Assembly: GCA_031263295.1 (NCBI GenBank)
Contig: JAISGC010000025.1
Coordinates: 1-9,095 of the forward strand
Length of the DNA: 9,095 bases
Source of the DNA: Rickettsiales bacterium
GTDB taxonomy: Bacteria > Pseudomonadota > Alphaproteobacteria > Rs-D84
Reading direction: 5' to 3'
The notes beneath the pieces are model-generated. The model was not told the DNA's origin. It searched no databases and saw only the letters and a program-made list of their open reading frames with translations. Positions 1 to 4,799 of the stretch are shown one piece after another. Numbering within the stretch: position 1 is the first letter of the stretch; the number at the start of each line of letters is the position of its first letter. Both the position numbers and the translations under genes were made by a program.

Positions 1-607
1 GATTCAACCGCTGGATTGACGAGCCTTCCATAAGCAAAACATCTATGTCCTTTGGCGGATTCGCTATCAAATGCTCTGTTCTATTTTTCGTCCGTCCGTG
101 ATTCCGAAAATCCCCGCTGTAAAATATACGCTTGCCGTCCGCCTCTATCAGAAACGCCATTGATTCATAGGCCGCATGGTCAACAGGATAAGGCATTATC
201 GTAAATGCGCCGACATTGTATTTCTTGAATCCGTCAACTATACGCGCATCCTTGAACGCAAACATTTCCGGCAACTCGAACGGAACGCCTGCATCTTTTG
301 CCTTGTTGATATATTCTGCGCTGGCTTTTAGAATCGCATCCGTCGCCTTGCCGGTATAAACAGGTATCGTCGGGTCAATATGCTTTCCAAGTGCGAAATG
401 ATCTTGATGCGCATGAGAAATGAATATACCCAACAAGTCCGGCGTCTTGGAGGTCAAGCCCTTTATATCCGGCAACAGGTCGGCGGTATTCTTTTCTGCA
501 TCCAGCGGCAGCCCTATATCAAGGACAATACGCTCGCCGTTGTTCGCGGTCAATTCAACCGCACTTCCGCCTATTTGCGTCGCCCCGCGGCGTATGTTGA
601 TTTTCAT
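1..607 (-). CDS. MBL-fold metallohydrolase, RNase J-like (3' part outside window)
   Basis: I translated this on the minus strand from the ATG at 607-605; 202 residues are visible and the C-terminal part lies off the left edge. The metallo-beta-lactamase signature HAHQDH is at residues 65-70 (metal ligands H65, H67, D69, H70). A PVDH segment follows with H144, and YSGDFR with D166, the usual bridging aspartate. The run from DHAAYES through YSGDFRNHGR is typical of the RNase J/beta-CASP-like branch of the family, so an RNA or phosphodiester substrate is likely but not shown. The beta-CASP domain, if present, would be beyond the edge. The start overlaps the upstream stop as TAATG, and AAAGG lies about 8 nt before the ATG, so it is the third gene of a coupled operon with the two small repeat proteins. 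Cytoplasmic: no signal peptide. Family assignment is firm; exact substrate is unknown. Confidence 0.88.
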   Translation of the reverse strand, partial: MKINIRRGATQIGGSAVELTANNGERIVLDIGLPLDAEKNTADLLPDIKGLTSKTPDLLGIFISHAHQDHFALGKHIDPTIPVYTGKATDAILKASAEYINKAKDAGVPFELPEMFAFKDARIVDGFKKYNVGAFTIMPYPVDHAAYESMAFLIEADGKRIFYSGDFRNHGRTKNRTEHLIANPPKDIDVLLMEGSSIQRLN

Positions 608-840
608 TAAAGAAACCTTTTCTTGAAATTAGCAGTTTCAATGGTTGACAACATTCTCGAACCTATCCGTTTCCCCTTCTCATTGTATATTGTCATCTGG
701 CTTCCCCATACGATTGAGACTGACGAAGAATTGAAATCGGCGAGTTTTCCGGTTCCGGCCCCAATGTATGTCGACAACTTACCTTTTTCGTTATAAATGT
801 AAACATTGCCGCCGGATTGCGACGCGAAAGAAATAGCCAT
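607..840 (-). CDS. Small beta-rich protein with duplicated IYNEKGK motif
   Basis: This is a 77-residue protein of unknown function. It contains an internal duplication: VYIYNEKGKLS at residues 13-23 and MTIYNEKGKRIGS at 49-61, joined by a Gly/Ser-rich linker. It resembles small conserved hypothetical proteins built from two YxYNExGxxxS strands-and-turns, possibly related to beta-flower-like repeat folds; that link is from memory of sequence style, not a search. No signal peptide or membrane segment is visible; the tail (NFKKRFL) is basic. AGGGG sits about 6 nt before the ATG, inside the end of the upstream gene. Only one base separates the upstream TAA from this ATG, and its own TAA overlaps the ATG of the MBL gene. 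Translational coupling is therefore very likely, and a role together with the hydrolase is inferred from position alone. Confidence 0.75.
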   Translation of the reverse strand: MAISFASQSGGNVYIYNEKGKLSTYIGAGTGKLADFNSSSVSIVWGSQMTIYNEKGKRIGSRMLSTIETANFKKRFL

Positions 841-841
841 T

Positions 842-1132
842 TTATGCCCCTGCGGTTTGCAAATATACCCACATTACAACCATTCCGGCATCAAAGAATC
901 CGGCGCGATTATCAATATCCTTGCATATTTGCCGTTCGTCTGCGACCCTGCGATTATCTATGCGGATATAACTCCCATCCCATTCGGCAATTCTATTCCC
1001 CTGTCGGCGGATATATTTTCCATCCCATTCAAGAACCCTCGAACCGCGTTCGCGAACAGATTTCCCATCAAACTCTGCTATTCTAGAACCACGATTTGTA
1101 AGATATTTTCCGTCCCATCTGAAATCTGACAT
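842..1132 (-). CDS. WDG tandem-repeat protein, 96 aa
   Basis: This is the first gene of the minus-strand operon. The ATG at 1132 is chosen over an in-frame ATG at 1174 because AAAGGAG lies 7 nt upstream of it. Residues 6-65 are four 15-residue repeats, each starting W/F-D-G-(K/S) and ending R-(I/V)-(A/L)-(E/D): WDGKYLTNRGSRIAE, FDGKSVRERGSRVLE, WDGKYIRRQGNRIAE and WDGSYIRIDNRRVAD. The pattern suggests alternating short beta strands and turns, rich in Arg and aromatic residues, as in MORN-, WG- or beta-flower-type repeats; I cannot assign a named family. The last 30 residues differ: a charged linker, then a hydrophobic end (FFDAGMVVMWVY). Such a protein could bind a partner, membrane or nucleic acid, but nothing in the sequence decides this. 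It is followed after 1 nt by the second small gene. Confidence 0.78.
   Translation of the reverse strand: MSDFRWDGKYLTNRGSRIAEFDGKSVRERGSRVLEWDGKYIRRQGNRIAEWDGSYIRIDNRRVADERQICKDIDNRAGFFDAGMVVMWVYLQTAGA
938..1117 (-). repeat. Four in-frame 45-nt tandem repeats inside the WDG gene
   Basis: The four 15-residue WDG units are encoded by consecutive 45-nt units. At DNA level they are partly diverged (different codons for the same residues), so the array is not a recent expansion. No frame-breaking indels are seen. Confidence 0.75.
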
Positions 1133-1163
1133 TTCCAAACTCCTTTTGTTTGAGATATGTTTG

Positions 1164-1384
1164 ACCACCAGCAAAAACTGGTGGCCGGGGTGTTTAGAAA
1201 TCAGATTAGTTTTGATTCCGCAAGTCTTCGGACGAATCCTATTGTATAACCGGCGGCACCCCGACCATAAGGTCAGGGATAACGATGCGGTAGCATCATT
1301 ATTTACTAACGATGCGAAACCGCATCGACTAATCTGGGCTTCTAACAGCCCCGAACCAACATCTCTGCTGATTCAGTGTCAGCA
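1164..1384 (-). ncRNA. Candidate structured leader RNA or small RNA
   Basis: This intergenic stretch is full of nested complementary segments. Closing helices are CGGGG (1186-1190) with CCCCG (1349-1353), TTAGAA (1194-1199) with TTCTAA (1340-1345), and CAGATTAGT (1202-1210) with ACTAATCTG (1328-1336), separated by small internal loops. Inside them are three hairpins: 1214-1238, 1259-1278, and a long one at 1283-1327 (a 9-bp stem, a small internal loop, a second 9-bp stem with one G-U pair on the minus RNA, and a 5-nt loop). Flanking hairpins are at 1164-1184 and 1366-1384. The region sits between a -10-like box and the RBS of the WDG gene on the minus strand, so a 5' leader is my first reading. 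A plus-strand RNA is possible: one hairpin would then have a C(UUCG)G loop. I recognise no Rfam family. Confidence 0.6.
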
Positions 1385-1390
1385 TACATC

Positions 1391-1396
1391 TTTATA
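1391..1396 (-). promoter_or_regulatory. -10-like box for the minus-strand operon/leader
   Basis: TATAAA on the minus strand. A start 6-7 nt downstream would fall at about 1384-1385, exactly the outer edge of the first hairpin of the structured region. No good -35 hexamer is found at 16-18 nt (nearest is TTGCCT at a 14-nt spacing), so the call is tentative. Confidence 0.35.
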
Positions 1397-1458
1397 GGAT
1401 GAAAATCAATAGGCAAAATTGGCCTAAAAATCTGCGCTGATGCTGTGAATCTTTTATT

Positions 1459-1845
1459 ATGAAATACGATCCGCTCAAACTTTTCAGCAAGGAATTAAAA
1501 AGCCAACTGCGCGATAAATTGCCCGATTGCCGCTTTTCGGTTAGGACACCATTAAAGAATTGCGTGGATGTTTCATTGATGCGTTCGCCCATTCCGATTG
1601 ACTTTCCGGAACCGCTGCGCAAAAGCAGGGTAAGAAATTATATGCAAATCCCCATTCATTTGGACAAGCGCAGGGATTTCTTGCGATATAACCGCCCATT
1701 GCAGGAATTGTGGGATATAGTGGCCGATACTATCCGCGCCATATATCCGCAGGCCAAGCATTCCGGCGACCATTGGTGCAGTTTTAATTATTACATCTAC
1801 TTCTATGTCGGGAAATGGAACAAGCCCTATGTTTGCGCCGAGTAA
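1459..1845 (+). CDS. Hypothetical protein, weakly LPD29-like, upstream of DUF3768 gene
   Basis: This is a 128-residue protein I cannot assign firmly. An N-terminal helix-like segment (KELKSQLRDKLPDCRFSVRT) leads to CVDVSL and a C-terminal strand segment FNYYIYFYVGKWNKPY. The order 'helix, PxxxFSVR, xxDVS, ... GxWxKP' recalls the LPD29 domains (large polyvalent protein associated) found in phage and plasmid proteins, but this is a weak memory-based match. It is soluble, basic and has no signal peptide. No Shine-Dalgarno sequence is visible before the ATG and no clear promoter was found in the 60 bp upstream. The stop is 6 nt before the ATG of the DUF3768 gene, so the two are probably co-transcribed. 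DUF3768 genes often occur in accessory DNA, which fits a mobile-element-derived pair. Confidence 0.7.
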   Translation: MKYDPLKLFSKELKSQLRDKLPDCRFSVRTPLKNCVDVSLMRSPIPIDFPEPLRKSRVRNYMQIPIHLDKRRDFLRYNRPLQELWDIVADTIRAIYPQAKHSGDHWCSFNYYIYFYVGKWNKPYVCAE

Positions 1846-1851
1846 ATTAAA

Positions 1852-2187
1852 ATGAATACTGCAAAAATACGAGAACTCAACGATAAACTCCGCCATAATC
1901 TCTTTTCGCCTAACGGCCACGGCAAAGTCATTTTAACCGCCAGCGTTTCCGCTATGCCGCATCAAGATTTATTTGCTCTGCTTTGTCTAGTGGGGTGTTT
2001 CGAGGATTTTAACGAAAGCAACGACCCGTATCAGGAACACGAATTCGGTGCGCTGGATTTTAAGAAAACCCGATACTTTTTCAAGATTGATTATTATGCG
2101 CCGGATTTGCTTTCTGGTTCTATTGACCCCTCTGACCCAAAGCAGACTTGTAGGGTATTGACTATAATGAGGGCGGAGGAGTATTAA
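1852..2187 (+). CDS. DUF3768 domain-containing protein
   Basis: The 111-residue protein matches the DUF3768 pattern across its whole length. It begins IRELNDKLR, continues with GKVILTASV, then FEDFNESNDPYQEHEFGAL, FKIDYYAPDL, and ends with the hallmark RVLTIMRAEEY. These blocks are highly typical of the family, which is usually about 100-120 residues long, so the gene appears complete. The biochemical function of DUF3768 is unknown; members occur mainly in Alphaproteobacteria, often on plasmids or islands near other small uncharacterised genes. It follows the hypothetical gene at 1459-1845 by 6 nt, with no strong RBS of its own, suggesting coupled expression. No terminator hairpin with a T-run is seen downstream before the tRNA promoter. 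Confidence 0.92.
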   Translation: MNTAKIRELNDKLRHNLFSPNGHGKVILTASVSAMPHQDLFALLCLVGCFEDFNESNDPYQEHEFGALDFKKTRYFFKIDYYAPDLLSGSIDPSDPKQTCRVLTIMRAEEY

Positions 2188-2262
2188 AAATCCGACCTCT
2201 GGGGAGTAGCATTAAAAAAATACCTAAATCCCTAACTTTAATTTTTAATTCCAAAATTGCGA

Positions 2263-2290
2263 TTGATTTTTGCAAAAAATCAGATATAAT
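2263..2290 (+). promoter_or_regulatory. Sigma70-type promoter of tRNA-Gly
   Basis: TTGATT (2263-2268), 16-nt spacer, perfect TATAAT (2285-2290). The start would be near 2297, about 14 nt before the mature tRNA 5' end. The rest of the 2188-2310 gap is AT-rich and shows no gene. Confidence 0.7.
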
Positions 2291-2310
2291 CGCCCATAGT
2301 TAAAAGTTTG

Positions 2311-2385
2311 GCGGGCGTCGTATAACGGCTAATATAAGTGCCTTCCAAGCACTGGATGCGGTTTCGATTACCGCCGCCCGCACCA
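2311..2385 (+). tRNA. glyT: tRNA-Gly(UCC), CCA encoded, with unusual U53:A61 pair
   Basis: A full cloverleaf can be drawn. Acceptor GCGGGCG (2311-2317) pairs with CGCCCGC (2375-2381), followed by discriminator A2382 and encoded CCA 2383-2385. The D-arm keeps G18G19. The anticodon stem AGTGC/GCACT (2337-2341/2349-2353) closes the loop CTTCCAA, with anticodon TCC at 2344-2346. The T-stem is GCGGT/ACCGC with loop TTCGATT. The 5' half closely resembles E. coli glyT as I remember it. The oddity is the last T-stem pair, T53:A61, where bacterial tRNAs almost always have G53:C61. The stem still pairs and the loop keeps TTCGA, so the tRNA is probably functional, but divergence or a specialised role is possible. 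Confidence 0.93.
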
Positions 2386-2532
2386 CCATACTTTTACCTA
2401 GAATCTTGTATCTTGCTTTACAGAAAAGGTTAGCCATAGGTAGGCCGCAGGATTTTAAGAGAAATTAGCGATGCGCTGGAATCGGCAGAAAACTTGGACT
2501 TTTTAGGATTTTGCACTTGTGAAATCATTTAA
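2386..2532 (+). other. Spacer between tRNA-Gly and its orphan 3' half
   Basis: No gene is supported here. One frame is open from 2440 to the TAA at 2530-2532 and reads like the end of a protein (EISDALESAENLDFLGF near its middle), but it has no start and an in-frame TAG at 2437-2439. It stops exactly where the tRNA fragment begins. It may be the decayed 3' end of a gene of a lost element; no recombinase motif is visible. Confidence 0.35.
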
Positions 2533-2576
2533 CTTCCAAGCTCGAGATGAGGGTTCGATTCCCTCCGCCCGCACCA
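2533..2576 (+). pseudogene. Orphan 3' half of a second tRNA-Gly(UCC) (likely att-type scar)
   Basis: The sequence starts in an anticodon loop (CTTCCAA, 2533-2539), continues with the 3' strand of an anticodon stem (GCTCG), a canonical T-arm (GAGGG/TTCGATT/CCCTC, with G53:C61), the acceptor 3' strand CGCCCGC, A and CCA. No 5' half exists upstream. It shares CTTCCAAGC and the 13-nt CCGCCCGCACCAC with the intact tRNA, 191 bp apart, but GCTCG cannot pair with the intact tRNA's AGTGC, so it derives from a different tRNA-Gly gene. A break in the anticodon loop with the 3' half retained is the typical footprint of tyrosine-recombinase integration into a tRNA gene. Confidence 0.8.
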
Positions 2577-2627
2577 CATTTCGCAATTCGTGCTTTCGGC
2601 CCAGGCCGATGACGGGCAATAATCAAC

Positions 2628-2656
2628 TTGACAAAAGAAAAAATATGTGTCATAGT
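2628..2656 (+). promoter_or_regulatory. Sigma70-type promoter of the 253-aa gene
   Basis: TTGACA (2628-2633), 17-nt spacer, CATAGT (2651-2656). The -35 is a consensus match and the spacing is optimal; the -10 matches four of six. It gives a leader of about 35 nt with AAGGA 7 nt before the ATG at 2697. A small hairpin (TCGGC/GCCGA, 2596-2609) lies upstream and has no T-run. Confidence 0.65.
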
Positions 2657-2696
2657 ATGATTCTGATAACCAAATAACCAAAAAAAGGATCCAAGT

Positions 2697-3458
2697 ATGT
2701 CACATGTACTGAATCAGGTCGAGATTGACAATCTGCTGTCAGCAGTAGATATGTCAAAGGCGTATGAGTCTATAAAAAATGCTCGCGCCGCAGCCGAGCC
2801 ACAAAATCAATTCGGTTCAATTGATAAAGATATGAGAAAAATGCGGGTAAGAAAGACTCTGATCAGTCGTCTGGGCTCATACGATCGGACACTGGGCGAG
2901 ATCAAAAGAATGGCCCAGAGCAAGTTTATCGAAGATGATTACGGAAATAAACTTGCGACAATTACGGTCAAAAAATACAACGGGGGGCTTCCTTATAGAG
3001 ATCGATCGGAAAACTTCACCGCTATAAGTTTGAGATGGCAGGGCGAAAAGTGGCATAAAAATCGCGAATACAATATACTTGACATCACGATGTCTGATAG
3101 AGTGTGCAGCAATAAATTCTATGAATTGGACACGAAGTCATTTAAGTATGTTGAGATTGAGAATACTCTGGAATATCTTATGGACAGGGGGGAGCAAATC
3201 TTGAAGATATTGTCAACGCTTGACCCGATAGTGGCCGACGAAATAAAGAAAATAGACAACAGGATATTCCAAAAACGGTTCCAATATATGCACGACTCTT
3301 CATGGGGCGTAACTGTCAGCGAACCCGAGATAGAAGAGAGCAGGGTCGCGAGCGATCAGCGGTTTGTGAAAGCTGCCCAGGCAGCCGCAGCGAAGGAAAT
3401 GTATAGACGGGCCAAGAAAAACTCCCGCGTCGCAGCCATGCCGCAAGCAACTAGATAA
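2697..3458 (+). CDS. Hypothetical protein with FliM-like N-terminal EID-LL peptide
   Basis: This is a 253-residue protein I do not recognise as a whole. The N-terminus VLNQVEIDNLLSAVD (residues 4-18) closely follows the FliM/FliY N-terminal peptide LSQxEIDALL, which in flagellar switch proteins binds phosphorylated CheY. Nothing after it resembles the FliM middle or C-terminal domains. The central part (residues about 75-165) is mixed alpha/beta; residues about 165-205 look helical (LEYLMDRGEQILKILSTLDP). The C-terminus is Ala/Lys/Arg-rich (AAQAAAAKEMYRRAKK). No signal peptide or membrane helix is seen. The gene has its own promoter, a clear RBS and a strong terminator, so it is a single-gene transcript. 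It is AT-richer than the right half of the window and lies just after the tRNA scar, which suggests horizontally acquired DNA. The peptide match is seen; CheY binding is only inferred. Confidence 0.82.
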   Translation: MSHVLNQVEIDNLLSAVDMSKAYESIKNARAAAEPQNQFGSIDKDMRKMRVRKTLISRLGSYDRTLGEIKRMAQSKFIEDDYGNKLATITVKKYNGGLPYRDRSENFTAISLRWQGEKWHKNREYNILDITMSDRVCSNKFYELDTKSFKYVEIENTLEYLMDRGEQILKILSTLDPIVADEIKKIDNRIFQKRFQYMHDSSWGVTVSEPEIEESRVASDQRFVKAAQAAAAKEMYRRAKKNSRVAAMPQATR

Positions 3459-3464
3459 AAAAAT

Positions 3465-3485
3465 AACCCGCCGTCACGGCGGGTT
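3465..3485. terminator. Bidirectional Rho-independent terminator
   Basis: A perfect 9-bp stem, AACCCGCCG / CGGCGGGTT, with a TCA loop. It lies 6 nt after the stop of the plus-strand gene. On the minus strand the stem is followed by a T-rich run (complement of 3456-3464), which serves the convergent gene ending at 3515. Confidence 0.9.
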
Positions 3486-3514
3486 TCTTATATCAAGTTT
3501 GGCAAGTTTTAAGT

Positions 3515-3886
3515 TTAATGAATCAATACGGCATTTTTTTCTATAAAATTTTTTACCAAATTAAAATTGTTTCCATATTTAGAAAATGCTGCAAATACTT
3601 TCGCCTTAAATTCATCGCACATTTTTTCCAATTCTTTGACCGCCATATTTTTCTCATCCTGTACTGCCATAAACTCCCCATAAGGCATATGCATGCTGCA
3701 CCTATCCGAACACTCGCGGGATAAATCTGCAACCAACTGTTCTTTTCTTAATTCGATTGCTTTGCATATATCTTGGAAATATTTCCAGGCATCTTTTTCA
3801 TTTTGGGTTAAAATATCAAAGTTAAATTGATTATTGCCTAAAACGGTTTCCAATAATCCTTTCTTGGGTTTAGATACTTTTTTCAT
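3515..3886 (-). CDS. Hypothetical protein, 123 aa, Lys-rich, helical
   Basis: I do not recognise this protein. It is Lys/Glu-rich and looks mostly helical, with possible coiled-coil stretches (residues about 33-55, EKDAWKYFQDICKAIELRKE, and about 76-100). There are three Cys in the middle (ECSDRCSM and EKMCDE). There is no signal peptide or membrane helix. A good -35/-10 pair (3918-3923/3895-3900) places the start of transcription about 2 nt before the ATG, and there is no Shine-Dalgarno sequence at a usable distance, so the mRNA may be nearly leaderless. It converges on the 253-aa gene and shares its bidirectional terminator. The low GC matches that neighbour rather than the Nudix gene on the other side. 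Coding status rests on clean structure, promoter and terminator. Confidence 0.72.
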   Translation of the reverse strand: MKKVSKPKKGLLETVLGNNQFNFDILTQNEKDAWKYFQDICKAIELRKEQLVADLSRECSDRCSMHMPYGEFMAVQDEKNMAVKELEKMCDEFKAKVFAAFSKYGNNFNLVKNFIEKNAVLIH

Positions 3887-3894
3887 AGTATTTA

Positions 3895-3923
3895 TTTGTA
3901 ATCCAACATTATGTATTTGTCAA
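3895..3923 (-). promoter_or_regulatory. Promoter of the 123-aa gene
   Basis: On the minus strand: TTGACA (3923-3918), 17-nt spacer, TACAAA (3900-3895). The -35 is consensus. The predicted start is about 3888, essentially at the ATG (3886). Confidence 0.6.
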
Positions 3924-3961
3924 ATCTTTGTCGAAAGCCTGGATTTCCTTCATAAGGCATA

Positions 3962-3989
3962 TTGCATTATGGGAAAATCTTGCTATCAT
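3962..3989 (+). promoter_or_regulatory. Candidate extended -10 promoter of the Nudix gene
   Basis: TGC-TATCAT (extended -10, hexamer 3984-3989) with a weak -35 TTGCAT (3962-3967) at 16 nt. It would start transcription near 3996, about 17 nt before the ATG. Confidence 0.45.
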
Positions 3990-4012
3990 CGTAAAGCAAT
4001 TGAGATGGCGCG

Positions 4013-4498
4013 ATGGAAAAACTGCAACTATTTGACCGGAATAAAAATATGCTGGCGGGCGAGTTTATGCTTCGCGGCGGCGAGCGGCCCGATGGAAAAT
4101 ACTATCTGGTCACGATGGTTTTTATCGAGGGCGGCGACGGCCGGTTTCTGATTCAGAAAGCCGCGCCGATTAAAGACGGCAAGTGGGCGACGCACGGCGG
4201 ACACTGCGCATTCGGCGACGACAGCGCGCAATGTATTTCCAAAGAGATTTCCGAAGAGCTGGGTCTGCTGGTTCGGCCGTCGCAATTCCAGCTGAGAAAA
4301 TCAGTCTTCGACGACGATAATTTTATCGATCTGTATTATCTGAATGCGGATGTTGATGCGTGCGCGCTGACCTTGCAGGCGTCGGAAGTGGCCGAGGTCA
4401 AGTGGTTCTCAAAGGATGAAATTGCCGCGATGATTAAAAGCGGCGAGTTCAGGCAATCTCATGCCAGCCGCTGGCAGATGCTGTTTGGGGATGTCTGA
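4013..4498 (+). CDS. Nudix family hydrolase
   Basis: This 161-residue protein has a Nudix fold. The Nudix box spans G63 to L85: G-x5-D69-x7-K77-E78-I-S-E81-E82-L-G-L. Two consensus positions are conservatively changed: the first Glu is Asp and the Arg of REUxEE is Lys. The metal-binding ExxEE core (E78, E81, E82) is intact, so hydrolysis of a nucleoside diphosphate linked to some group X is plausible. The N-terminal strands (YYLVTMVFIEGGDGRFLIQK) and the GGHCAFGD loop are typical of the fold; the substrate cannot be predicted. There is no signal peptide. The start at 4013 is preceded only by a weak GAGA; an ATG 8 nt upstream is out of frame. It is convergent with the small membrane protein gene, 22 bp away with no visible terminator. 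Confidence 0.92.
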   Translation: MEKLQLFDRNKNMLAGEFMLRGGERPDGKYYLVTMVFIEGGDGRFLIQKAAPIKDGKWATHGGHCAFGDDSAQCISKEISEELGLLVRPSQFQLRKSVFDDDNFIDLYYLNADVDACALTLQASEVAEVKWFSKDEIAAMIKSGEFRQSHASRWQMLFGDV

Positions 4499-4520
4499 TT
4501 TAAGTTTGCGGCTTTATAAA

Positions 4521-4733
4521 TTATTTTCGCTTTTGTTTAAGGGCAACTATGGTATAAATCACACTTGCAAGACCTGTGCCCGCTGTCGCTGCCAAAAGCC
4601 CGATTTGTGCGTCTTTTAGGATTTCGAGCCCTGAAAGGCTGGCGAATCCGGCCGAAACGCCAAACAACGCCATAGCTTTTGCCGCATCTCTGAACGGATC
4701 TAAAACTGTTTTATTAAACTCATAATCTGTCAT
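4521..4733 (-). CDS. Small two-helix membrane protein, 70 aa
   Basis: The protein has two hydrophobic stretches, about residues 19-36 (KAMALFGVSAGFASLSG) and 43-64 (QIGLLAATAGTGLASVIYTI), and ends with a positively charged tail KQKRK, so it is probably an inner-membrane hairpin. The N-terminal 18 residues are polar. I recognise no family. Coding evidence is good: GGAG lies 7 nt before the ATG, and a near-consensus promoter lies just upstream with a leader of only about 11 nt. It is downstream of, and on the same strand as, the ABC exporter, but has its own promoter. A helper role for the exporter is possible but rests only on position. Confidence 0.72.
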   Translation of the reverse strand: MTDYEFNKTVLDPFRDAAKAMALFGVSAGFASLSGLEILKDAQIGLLAATAGTGLASVIYTIVALKQKRK

Positions 4734-4750
4734 TTCATTACTCCAATAAT

Positions 4751-4779
4751 ATTATGGACACTAAAATAATTTTCGTCAA
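4751..4779 (-). promoter_or_regulatory. Strong sigma70-type promoter of the 70-aa membrane gene
   Basis: On the minus strand: TTGACG (4779-4774), 17-nt spacer, CATAAT (4756-4751); five of six matches in both boxes. The predicted start, about 4744, coincides with the GGAG ribosome site, so the leader is very short. Confidence 0.75.
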
Positions 4780-4799
4780 ATTAAAAATTGTTTCGGGCG

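Noticed and set aside
806..1129. 107-aa plus-strand open frame over the WDG repeats
   Set aside because: It is antisense to the two small operon genes, which have good RBSs and clear protein-level repeats.
1133..1174. Longer start (ATG at 1174) for the WDG protein
   Set aside because: The ATG at 1132 has an AAAGGAG site at 7 nt; the upstream ATG has none, and its extension would run through the leader.
1259..1290. GGTCAGG on the plus strand, reminiscent of SRP RNA
   Set aside because: The conserved GGAAGGAAGCAGCC domain and long hairpin of SRP RNA are absent.
1300..1460. Possible C-terminal tail of a TnpB-type transposase on the minus strand, followed by GTTAGAAGCCC as at IS200/IS605 ends
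   Set aside because: The frame ending in TAG at about 1343 shows no zinc-finger or RuvC motif, and it is antisense to the start of the gene at 1459. Kept only as an alternative for the structured region.
2311..2576. A single tRNA-Gly split by a roughly 190-nt intron at the anticodon
   Set aside because: The first copy is complete by itself, and the second copy's anticodon-stem strand (GCTCG) does not pair with the first copy's AGTGC.
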